Shown piece after piece: positions 35,203 to 44,621 of a stretch of 64,000 nucleotides of DNA. A program made the translations under genes and the position numbers. The notes under the pieces were generated by a model that made no database searches, was not told the origin of the DNA, and was given only the letters and a program-made list of their open reading frames with translations. Source of the stretch: Obelidium mucronatum (Eukaryota > Chytridiomycota > Chytridiomycetes > Chytridiales > Chytriomycetaceae); contig JAIVFH010000021.1 of NCBI GenBank assembly GCA_025765595.1, positions 248,001 through 312,000 of the forward strand. The letters run 5' to 3'. Position 1 is the stretch's first letter. The number at the start of each line of letters is the position of its first letter.

Positions 35203-38200
35203 ATGCTGTCTGAAAACAACAACAACAACATCTCAGTTTCAGTTCGAGTGCGGCCGCTTCTAAAGACCGAACAGCCACAAGCCTCTGAAAGTTACACAGC
35301 AGACTCTCTAAGAAGCGTTATTCGAATCCTCGATGAGAATGTGCTTGTGTTTGGTACAATGCCGATTGTTGACAACTTGACACCAAGCTAAGCGCTTTTA
35401 TAGACCCTTCAACGTCTTCATCATCCTCGGGAAACCGGCTTTATTCCCACGGAGCTAAAAGAAACAAAGAGCAGCGCTTTGCATTCGACCGAGTCTTTGC
35501 CGAAGAAGCGTCCCAGCAGAGCGTGTGAGTTGTTTGGATTCCAACAACTCTTTGCTGATTTCTCGCATTGACATCTTGATTCTTCGACTAAGATTTGAAG
35601 CAACAACGCAGCCGCTTGTTTCTCTGGTGTTGGATGGATTTAACGCAACTGTCTTCGCGTATGGTGCTACGGGATGTGGGAAAACCCACACAATTACCGG
35701 TATTGACATATCATAAACACGGAGTCGATTTAAAACTGCCTATTTATATACATGCATACTTAGGCTCAAACGCAGACCCAGGAATTATTTATCGGACAAT
35801 GCAGAGTCTCTTCACAAAACGAGATGAAATCACAAACAATTCCCCATCTACTCAAATTTCAATCACTGTTTCCTACCTAGAAGTATACAATGAAACCATC
35901 CGAGATCTTTTGATTCCATCATGCAGCAATGGGTCTACCAGTAAAGCTCAGCAATCATTGGACCTGCGCGAAGAAGACGAGTTGAAACGCGTTTCTGTCG
36001 CCGGCTTATCAGAACACACCCCAGAAAATGTGCATGACGTGATATCTCTGATGGATCTCGGGAATCTGAATCGAGTACGAGCGCCAACGGAGGCAAATGC
36101 CGTATCGTCTAGAAGCCATGCTGTCTTGCAGGTTGTGGTCAAGAGAATTGATGGAATCAAACCAGCTGGAATGGGAGTTTCTGATGACGGAATTGTGAAA
36201 GAGACTAGGCGAACAGCTACTTTGAGTATCATCGATTTGGCTGGGAGCGAGAGGGCGTCGGTGACAAAAAATCAAGGAAAGAGGCTCCTGGAAGGCGCCA
36301 ATATTAACAGGTAAAGGTTTATTCGTTGCCTTTTAATATCTCGTTAAATTCTGTCGTTGAAAGATCCTTATTGGCGCTGGGAAACTGTATCAACGCGCTT
36401 TGCAGCGATAAACCGAATCATATCCCGTATCGGTAAGAATTAAGATTTTCTTTAATGCGAAGGAAGTCGTCACATGATACTCATCTTAGTTCGGAGTAGT
36501 GATTCCAAGCTTACGCGTCTCCTCAAATACTCACTTGGCGGCAACTGCAAAGTTGTCATGATTACAAACATATCCCCTTCATCTCTCCACTATGAAGAAA
36601 CACACAATACCTTGAAATACGCGAACCGCGCTAAAAATATCCAAACAAAAGTTGAACAAAATGCTGTTGACGTGGAGCTTCATATATCACAATATCCCAA
36701 GATTATCGCTGGTTTGAGGAGAGAGATTGAGCTTTTGAAAGGACAGTTGGAGGTTCGCCCGCCTTTGGGTTTGATATGTGACACTTCTCATCGAGAGGGG
36801 TCAGTGCTTCCACAACCATCATCCAACGCACCCAGTCAAACGAGACAGGAATCGACGGACGCTCTCTTTGAAAAAGAACTTCAGCTTCTTTATCAAAAGG
36901 AACAGAACCAACAAGAAGCTCCACGACAACCAGCGTCGTCATCAAATCGCCCAAAATCAGAATTCCAACAACTTCAAATATACAACCAAATCGTCTCAAA
37001 AATGTCCACAGTCACCGCGAAACTCACGACAGCACAAGATAACCTTCTTACTTCCGAATCACATGTCACGCGAAACGAGACGCGGATGGAATTGTTGACA
37101 AGTGTTGCAGAAACCATTCAGTCAATGTGTTATCACGAGCCTATGATGGAGAGATGTGGCCATACCCCATCAAGACAAGATTTTCTTTCAAAAGTGCACG
37201 ATGCTGTTGCCGGGGCTATCGATAAATTACACATCGAAAACGTCCGGCTGCGCCACAATGCCACGGAGTATGAATCTGCAATAGAGAGATACAAGAAGCG
37301 GGTGCAGGACCTTGTTGGACCTGAAGGGAAAGGGATGTCCGACTTGTCTTTGATCTATAAAGAGAAACTCGAGGCGGCTATGGCTGGTATAGAAGAGCAG
37401 TCTTTGAATAGCCGAAATCGAAAGTTGGTGCAGCTGTTAAAGGAGGAGGTAGAAAGCGTGGGAATAGGGTTCCATCTTGTTTGTAAATCTGCTCTCAGTG
37501 GGCTTTGGGCTAGTGGCGGAAATGATGCGGAAGAAAACAAACTCACAAACATTGAAAAGTTTTTGCAGAACGCATTTGGAATTGCGTTCGATGTCAAGAA
37601 CGTGCATTCGGGAACTCCTTTAGAGGATGCGATGGATACCAGCCAAGAGGATTTATCATGGGCAGTGGATGAAGATTCTGTTTCAGAATGTGATGTGTCG
37701 TTAGCCTATGATTGCGTTTCAGAAACTGAAAGCGAGTGTGGTGGGGATTTGGGCGATGAAGCAGCGTGTGGGAATATGGAAAACTTGCTGGACGAAATGG
37801 AAGACGATCAGGCGTTTATGAAAGCATTTGAATGCGAAGGAGGGTTTGCGCTACCCTCCAATGGAGTTTGTGTGAATTCGTCATTTATGGAAGTGGCTCA
37901 AACTCCGATGAAATTGGCACCACAAGGTCCAGAAGTGGATGATGAGCCAGAAGATGAGCCGACTCCTATGGCAAAAGCTGTCAGGCGCGAATCTTTCGCA
38001 ATCGAGCCTCCTGAATTCTGTGTCGCATCGGCGAAGAGAAACGCTGGACGCATGAGTTCCGTATCGTCACTTAATACAACGCCTGTCGCATTGCTGCGTA
38101 CTCGTGTGTTGGACATGGAGTCGACTGGGGAACCGCGAAAATTGTTGTTTCTTGGAACGCCGCAAGGGAAAGTTGCGATGGAGGCGGAGTCAGTTGCATC

Positions 38201-38762
38201 GCCAATAGCACCTCTTGTAACAAGATTAAGATCGGCTCAACAGCTTTCGAAACTCCCGGTAATGAAGCCGAAAACGCCAACAAAAACAAAGCTAGAGTCG
38301 ACATTGTTGACCACCCCAACCATTATCCCATCAGCGATTCCAGTTATGTCGGGAAGTGGTAGCGTATGTGGGAGCGGTTTAAGAACTTTGGGAGTAGCAA
38401 CACGATCCGTCAGGAAGCAGGGTGTTATTCGCGCATCAACACCGTTGGTGACTGTTGCCACTTACAAGAAGGGAGGAGCTGGCAGTGTCACACAAACTCC
38501 TGCTGTACCTGCAGCGTCATCAACTTCCCGAGTACTGCGTTCATCCGTTCATCAGTCAAATGCGAGCACAGCGTCGAAACGAGTTCCTGTGTCTACAGTG
38601 AAAGCGGCTGGATCTGTAACTGCTACTGGTTCAGCCCATGGAAGTAATCAGCCTGTGAGGCAAAAAAGACCCCGTGTCGGGAGTGAGCATGCCGAACCTA
38701 AGGGCGTTTCAGCTGCTTCAGGTGGTGGGTCGGCGCTTCAAAAAACCAAAAGACGTGGTTGA
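35203..38762 (+). CDS. Kinesin-8 family motor (KIF18/Kip3-like)
   Basis: Exons 35203-35353, 35404-35524, 35593-35699, 35764-36310, 36364-36432 and 36500-38762 join in frame. The N-terminal motor domain has '[10 protein letters not shown]', 'ENVLVFDPS' across the first intron, P-loop '[12 protein letters not shown]', switch I '[13 protein letters not shown]', switch II '[12 protein letters not shown]' and the kinesin-8-type '[20 protein letters not shown]'. A neck/coiled coil follows ('[15 protein letters not shown]'), then a long Ser/Pro/Lys-rich tail with several TP sites that could be CDK targets. Kinesin-8s walk to microtubule plus ends and shorten them, controlling spindle and cytoplasmic microtubule length. 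The last intron uses the TAG at 36497-36499 as acceptor, which restores '[10 protein letters not shown]'. Confidence 0.92.
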
Positions 38763-38865
38763 TTCGTGTTAATAATCAATTATATCATATTGCCATTCTA
38801 TCTCCTATAAGTTAATAAAAATCAATGCCAATATAATATTATAGAGTATTTTTTTGGTGTTCACG

Positions 38866-39986
38866 ATGTCGGACAATCTGGACAAACAACCCCTTGTTCA
38901 AAATTCAATCCCGCCAACATCCCATCCCGCCCAACTCAAAAAGTACGACCGTCGAAATAATCCCAAACAAAAAAAAAAAAACTCCAAAACTACCATAATG
39001 CTAGCAGTAATTGTCGCGCTTATTGCCTCCTCACCTGTCCTTGCTGGCAATCCACCACAAAAGTTCTGCAAAAAAGACTCGAAATCCTTGCCTTATGGAT
39101 GGGTCTCGGGACAAACCATCGGAACTCTTAAACAACAGAGTCAATTCTTGATTGCAAATACGTCATTGGACCTGTATTGTTCAGGAAGTGTTGTTGTGCT
39201 GAACGATTGTCAGGTGCAGTACCTTGAACTTTGTTTTGTAATTTCTTCGTTTCACCAACAATACGCACACACAAGTTCATGATTAAAGATTTCACATACA
39301 CGGATCCATCGACAACTGCCTGGTTTGCCGGATACGCGAATGATCCGACCAATGGAGTCCGTTTTGCTGCTGAAAATGTCCCAACGTCAAACAACGCCAA
39401 TTCTCCAACGTTTACACTTGTTCAGGTCGTTGGTGCTGCATACGCGTGGACAAGTATTGATCAGCTTCGACTGTTCGATACGGCAAACCAACAACTTATT
39501 TGGTGGGTAACGCGTTTTTGAACTGAGATGAGTCCTGACTACACCTCAATCAATAGTACCGCGGACTTGGCAGTCTCTGGATCGTCTACTTCTTCTTCCA
39601 GTTCAGGATCGTCTTCTTCTAATGGAGGTTCCACCTCATCAGGCAGCGGCTCCAGTGGCAGTGATTCTTCCGCTGCCTCATCCGGAAACACTGGCAGTTC
39701 TGCAGCGCCAAATAGTGGGTCTGGCAGTAATGCTGGTAAAAATAATCCCATCTCTGAATCCGATGATTCTGCATCCCCATCTCCTTTGATTGTTGCAACA
39801 GTTTCAGTACCACAAATCACTAACGCCGCGAATGCTATACCTGTAGGTGGCAATTCCGCTGTCACTACTCAAAAGGGCGCCGCCGTACCTTCTGCTGGCG
39901 GTAATGGCGGAGCTGCCAAGTCTGAGGCGTTCCAATGTGTTGTTGCTGGATTGAATATGTTGATGGCTACAGTGTTTTTGGTTTAA
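38866..39986 (+). CDS. Secreted, probably GPI-anchored DM13-like surface protein
   Basis: Three exons. The likely mature start follows 'MLAVIVALIASSPVLAGN' (ATG at 38998); an earlier in-frame ATG at 38866 would add a basic leader. The ordered part, 'GSVVVLNDC', then 'FMIKDFTYTDPSTTAWFAGY' and 'WTSIDQLRLFDTANQQLIW', fits the DM13 pattern (VLxD...I.xFxYD...W.G), a proposed cytochrome-like redox fold. A long Ser/Gly linker and a hydrophobic C-terminus ('AGLNMLMATVFLV') suggest GPI anchoring to the wall or membrane. Function is inferred from the fold only. Confidence 0.55.
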
Positions 39987-40072
39987 AGAGGCATTTGAAG
40001 TTAATTGTTCATCATTTAGTTTGTCTGATTATAATATTGTATTTATGAATTAAACGTCTTTTGCCTTGTTTG

Positions 40073-41238
40073 TCACTCTCTTTGAATCAATGGCTGACGC
40101 TCATTTGAACGTGAACCACAACACATACCTAAACGCGTGGTTATTCCTTCAAGAATCCCCCAAGGCTTTTGTTTCTTGTCAACTTTAATAATTCGATCGA
40201 GTCTTAAGCGGCTTTGCTCGTCGACGCAGATATACAAACAAGAAAGTACAGCACTGGTCGCAGACATTGAGCTTGCAGCCGTGATCATGAACAGAATTAT
40301 CTGCTGATATCTTACAGCATCATCGATACTCGCTCCACCCAAAATCTGACCCGTCATCATCCCAGGAATTGAAATCAAGCCCATCACAGACATTTGCGAG
40401 ATTGTAGGTAGAAGGGCTGTTTTGATTGCTTCACGTGCGACAGGCTGAATTGCTTCCCATCGCGAAGCACCGAAACTGAGGTACGTTTCGATACGGTCCT
40501 TGTGCGTTTCGAGTTGGGTGAGAGCGGAGTTTAATCCCAGGGCGACAGCCGAAAGGGAGTTCCCAAGGAGCATTCCGAGGATTGGGATATATTGTTGCGC
40601 TTGGTGCCATGGTTTTGCTTGGATGGCAAACGCGTTTCCTGTTGTTACAGAAATAGTTTAATGCACTCCACCGCATCTACAAAAGGAAGGTTATAACGAT
40701 TATCATACCCAAAAAGCTAGCTAAAAACACGCTAACAACAATGCAGATCCAGACAGTTGGAAACATGTAGAAATGTCTCGCCTTTGTCTTGTTGAACGAA
40801 ATTTCCAGGGCAGAGATTGTCATCATAGCAACTGCGGTTAATCAGCGGTATGAATGAGACCGTGTTTTCTTTTTTTCCCTGATTGACTCACGAGATAGTA
40901 CCACAACCAAAAGCAATCGAATCGGTTTCAAACACTAAGAATTAGGATCACCATCGATAATGGTTAAAGTTAATACTTTCGCCTTACCTGGCTTCAGGAC
41001 CTAGACCCAGGATCCCCAATTGCAACACACATCGAATTGCTGCTACAAACAATTGGATTGATAGACCCAGGCCAAAGACACTGCTGATTCCAGCATTAAC
41101 AAGAATTAAAAGAAATCCAGCGGCAACGTTTGAAACATCGAGGTGATGTGAGTTATCGACTGGCGGCGGGCATGTGTTATTGAAGTGATGCATTTTGGAA
41201 CAGAATCTTTGGTTTGAATGTTTACGATTAACCAACAT
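40073..41238 (-). CDS. UPF0014/FetB-like multi-pass membrane protein
   Basis: Several exons. Recognisable blocks are 'QLFVAAIRCVLQLGILGL', 'YIPILGMLLGNSLSAVALGL', 'YLSFGASRWEAIQPVAREAI', 'LISIPGMMTGQILGGASIDD' and 'YQQIILFMITAASSMSA', all diagnostic of UPF0014. Bacterial FetB is the permease of an iron exporter; plant ALS3/STAR2 members act in aluminium tolerance. The ABC partner is not in this window. Exon 1 appears to carry one extra base in CTAGGTCC near 41000; removing one G restores the family reading into the next exon. The ATG at 41238 is only 6 bp from the stop of the peptidase gene, and a second ATG lies at 41193. Confidence 0.8.
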
Positions 41239-41244
41239 AGCAGT

Positions 41245-42426
41245 TTATTCATTGTCCTGTAATACCAGCATTTCGTCCTGTTTTTTCATCTTTTGAGCAA
41301 CTTTGTTCCACAAGCCTTCGTAATCCACGGCAACAACTCCATCAATGTAGTGTTCAGACGGTTCCGGAATCCATTCTGCCGGTATTTCTCCCTTTTTATC
41401 ATAATCAGGGATAGACTTCAAAAAAAGGTATTCTACCCCGGATTGGAAACTGAAGTGATGCCATTGTGGGAGCGTCTGGAATGTCCTTACTGAATGGAAG
41501 TTCGAAATTACTGTATTCAACAACCATCCCTCCCTCAAACGCTGATGGTTGGAAGCGTTTCTGGCGCGATCCGCCGTGAGTATATGATACAATATGGTGT
41601 TTGTCGCGTAGCGTTCTGCGAAGAAAAGATGTTAGGAGTAAGATGTCAATCGATGCTCTACCTGGCAAAGTTGGAGCAAGTCGAGCCACAATATTCCGTT
41701 GCTTAACAATGAAATATCCTTGGTTTCCCATCCTCTCTGCAGCTGTGGAAATAACTTTTCATTTGTCACTTGATTCAAAGTCTCCAAGCAATCCTGATCC
41801 AATGTAAACAAATTGGAATAGCGACCTTTAACATTTCCTCGTTTCTTGGTCCTTCCTGGCTCTAAAAGCTCCCTTGGCCTCTGCATTGCCTTGAAGGATT
41901 CGAGGCGTCCGTACATTGTCATGTTGAACACACTTGCATCAAATGTCGCATTCTTTTTTGATTCTGAATGTGCTCGATCGAACAGCTCAATCATTGGGTC
42001 GGTGAGTCGAATATCATAACGGTAGCAGGTTTTGGATTTCCAAGGTGCAATAAACTGTCGAAGAATAAGCATACCGCCTTGAATAACTGAAACTTAGAAA
42101 CTTACATATGCGGCTGCACAGCCTAGGCAAATAATTCCTCCACCGTTATTTGTCACATCAATAACGAGACGTTTGACACCATGGGTTTCCAAGGCTTTTA
42201 AACCGTATGTCATGTCGTTGGCCCACCTGAGAGTGTCAGTTTCGTTTGCTGGACTGAAGTGTGATATCATCTAAGATAACGACAGCGTCTGAGTGTCCCG
42301 TCCATTCATAAAGAGAGGATACATTACCCAGACGCCAGTTTTTCCATCAGCCAGAACATAAAACGCGTGATCTTTCCCCTTGTGCACCAACGACAGTTGA
42401 CCATCTTTTACCCTCAGTTCATCCAT
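41245..42426 (-). pseudogene. S41-type peptidase gene, 3' half (cut by retrotransposon)
   Basis: This holds the C-terminal exons of the gene whose 5' half is at 50987-52087. It contains 'DHAFYVLADGKTGVWVM', 'VKRLVIDVTNNGGGIICLG' (the beta-strand and GGG turn of S41 enzymes) and 'CGSTCSNFAR', where the Ser of GST is the probable nucleophile. The end is 'SEHYIDGVVAVDYEGLW' and a stop at 41245. The family resembles fungal extracellular tail-specific/CPAF-like proteases. One extra A in GGAATATTG near 41695 breaks the frame just before the nucleophile motif. The gene is disrupted in this haplotype by the 8.56-kb insertion. Confidence 0.75.
42423..42426. repeat. Target-site duplication CCAT, left
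   Basis: CCAT directly precedes the LTR and is repeated at 50987-50990 directly after the other LTR. Removing the element and one copy restores the peptidase reading frame. Confidence 0.9.
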
Positions 42427-42608
42427 TGTGGAACAGTGAACCGAGCTTGCCTCCTTTGCTGTTGTTCCACGTCGATCTAGCGGTTGAGTGCTCTCTTGAC
42501 TAGGTAAGTGTCTACTTTGTTTCCAATTTAACCACCTTCCTTTTATTCCAAAACGCGTTAACAATAAAACCAACTACAACAATTAATAAAGAGATTTGCT
42601 TTCCCACA
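42427..42608 (-). repeat. 3' LTR of the Ty3/gypsy element
   Basis: 182 bp, base-for-base the same as 50805-50986 by eye. Starts TGTGGAACAG and ends TTTCCCACA on the plus strand, so the termini are TG..CA in either orientation. Confidence 0.95.
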
Positions 42609-42812
42609 TCTGGCGAACTAACCAACTCTCAACGCCCTCGTTGAGAAGAAACAACGAAACCAGCAGTCTAACATCCAATCCAAACCAACTTCCATAAACT
42701 ACAGTCCTGTCCCCAATACACGAACCTCGATTTTTGCACGTGCACCTGTGAGATTATAGGCACTTGTTCACTTCCGCCAGCGATAACGTTTCGACTTCGC
42801 TGCCCTGTTGCT

Positions 42813-44621
42813 TCAACAGTCCAAAGACAACTCCACCACAGACATCGAGAACAGCTCCAAAGACTGAACATCCAAACAGTCCTCCTCTTCCTCCAATAAC
42901 TGAAGAGGAAATTCATCCACCGAGCTATCCTTTTTGCGATAAAGTCTCACACGCGACCCCTGAACTGACTTCTTCAACTCCGACCCATCAAGTTCTGCCA
43001 AACGATAGGAATTCGACCCCTTTTCAACAACCCAGAAAGGACCAAAATACCTCCATCTTAGCTTTCCTCCGACCATTGTGTCCAACTTCGAATCCCTAAG
43101 AACAACCAAATCTCCCTCCTCAACAAACTCGCTTTCCGGCCGCATACGATGGCCTTTACCAAACGCTTCAGCTTGCTTCACCCGAGCTTGCTCGATCGAT
43201 CTTCGAGCTTCCGCCAAATCAACTTCCCGTCTTTCCAACATTCTAATACGATTCACCAACAGTTCCTCCGTAGACATGCGCTTCCACTGAACCAAAGCGT
43301 ACGATTCGATAGTAAATTCAACAGGTAGTAGTGGCTCTTGACCCAAGACCAATTCATAAGGACTGAAACCCGTCGTCCTCGAGACAGTAATCCGCGACGC
43401 AAACACCGCTGCAGCAAAGTGATGATACCACCCTTTAGGCTTCCCTTCGCAAGATTTCGCAATAGCAGCCACCAACGGTGCATTCCCTCTTTCAACTTTC
43501 CCATTCGCTTGTTGAGCATACGCCATCACCACACGAACAATAAACCCAAAACGATCAGAAGTGTCACGAAACACTTTGGCATCCAACTCCCCTCCATCAA
43601 TGACAACTTCCCTTGGTACCCCGTACCGCAAACAGACTTCCTTGACAAACAACGCCACAATAGGTTCCGCCTTCTTCCGCTTAAACACACCACCCTCGAT
43701 CCAACCAGAGATTTCCTCGATAAACAGCGCCATATGTTTCACAGTTCCCTCCATTGAACATAAATCAATGTGCCACCGCCCAAACAACCTAGCAAACAAC
43801 CGTCCATCTTGAACCTCCAACTCCTCGTGATAGCGCACCGGATTCTGTCGCTGACACGCGTCACAGTACCGGCAATGAACTCCCACTTCACGCCAAATTC
43901 CCGGCCACCAATACCTTTCCAGTATTTTAGCTACCGTCGCTGGCACCCCGCGATGTCCACCGCCAACTCCTTCATGCATCTCAGCAACAATCCTTTCACG
44001 TTCAGACTTTAACCCAATCACACGTTGCAACGCCCCACCGCGATTTCTCCGCGGTTTCCGAAACAAAGACCCATCTTCAACACTAAATAGCGCCGCCTGG
44101 CGAACTATTGCCGAACCCATCTCGCCTCCAATGTCATTTGGCAGCGATCCTCGCAGCAAATACCAATAAACGGCCCCCAACCGTCCACTCAAGCCAAGCT
44201 CTTCCATCCTAGATTTACATTCAGACGAATCCCCATTATCGTCAGCCCATTCACTAACAGCTTCCAACGAAAACTTCATCTCCTCAACAACCACACCTCC
44301 ACCAACCTCCAAAACAGCAACCACCGGTATATGGTCAGACCCTCTCGGCCACTCAACATGATCAGCATCAATCACCTTCACGTGTTTCGACACCAACACC
44401 CCGTCAAACCGAAATCCCAGATCGCCCGCACGAGTTGCACTCCACCAAGTTGTGTAAGATACCTTGTTCGGATGAATTACCCGGTAGCAGTCTTGAAAAC
44501 CCGAGTAGAATCGCCCAAGAAGCTGCCGCTCCTCGAGCCGAAACCCAGAATCGACCTTCGGCAGAAGGTTTGGATGAATATCCGCGACCTGTTGCAGCAA
44601 TGTTCCAATCGCAACCAGCAA
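42813..44621 (-). CDS. Retrotransposon pol, end of EEP endonuclease plus integrase
   Basis: The frame starts inside the endonuclease: 'RFDGVLVSKHVKVIDAD' and 'RGSDHIPVVAVLE' supply the last Asp/His motifs of the EEP fold (SDH near 44325-44340). The integrase follows: a zinc-binding HHCC ('HEGVGGGHRG' to 'HCRYCDACQ', near 43850-43975), then the DDE core with D in 'RWHIDLCSM', D in 'EVVIDGGELDAKVF' and E in 'NGKVERGN', and a C-terminal 'LRWRYFGPFWVVEK' tail typical of Ty3/gypsy. All acidic residues are present. No chromodomain is visible. To be expressed with RT it needs a frame change near 44600. Confidence 0.9.
   Translation of the reverse strand: MLVAIGTLLQQVADIHPNLLPKVDSGFRLEERQLLGRFYSGFQDCYRVIHPNKVSYTTWWSATRAGDLGFRFDGVLVSKHVKVIDADHVEWPRGSDHIPVVAVLEVGGGVVVEEMKFSLEAVSEWADDNGDSSECKSRMEELGLSGRLGAVYWYLLRGSLPNDIGGEMGSAIVRQAALFSVEDGSLFRKPRRNRGGALQRVIGLKSERERIVAEMHEGVGGGHRGVPATVAKILERYWWPGIWREVGVHCRYCDACQRQNPVRYHEELEVQDGRLFARLFGRWHIDLCSMEGTVKHMALFIEEISGWIEGGVFKRKKAEPIVALFVKEVCLRYGVPREVVIDGGELDAKVFRDTSDRFGFIVRVVMAYAQQANGKVERGNAPLVAAIAKSCEGKPKGWYHHFAAAVFASRITVSRTTGFSPYELVLGQEPLLPVEFTIESYALVQWKRMSTEELLVNRIRMLERREVDLAEARRSIEQARVKQAEAFGKGHRMRPESEFVEEGDLVVLRDSKLDTMVGGKLRWRYFGPFWVVEKGSNSYRLAELDGSELKKSVQGSRVRLYRKKDSSVDEFPLQLLEEEEDCLDVQSLELFSMSVVELSLDC

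Noticed and set aside
39528..39986. Ser/Gly-rich stretch considered as a silk-like or adhesin gene of its own.
   Set aside because: It splices in frame to the upstream secreted exons and is best read as a linker plus GPI signal.
42271..42573. An open frame that joins LTR sequence to the peptidase exon.
   Set aside because: It only exists because the LTR was inserted next to the exon; its N-terminus is LTR-derived and not conserved.
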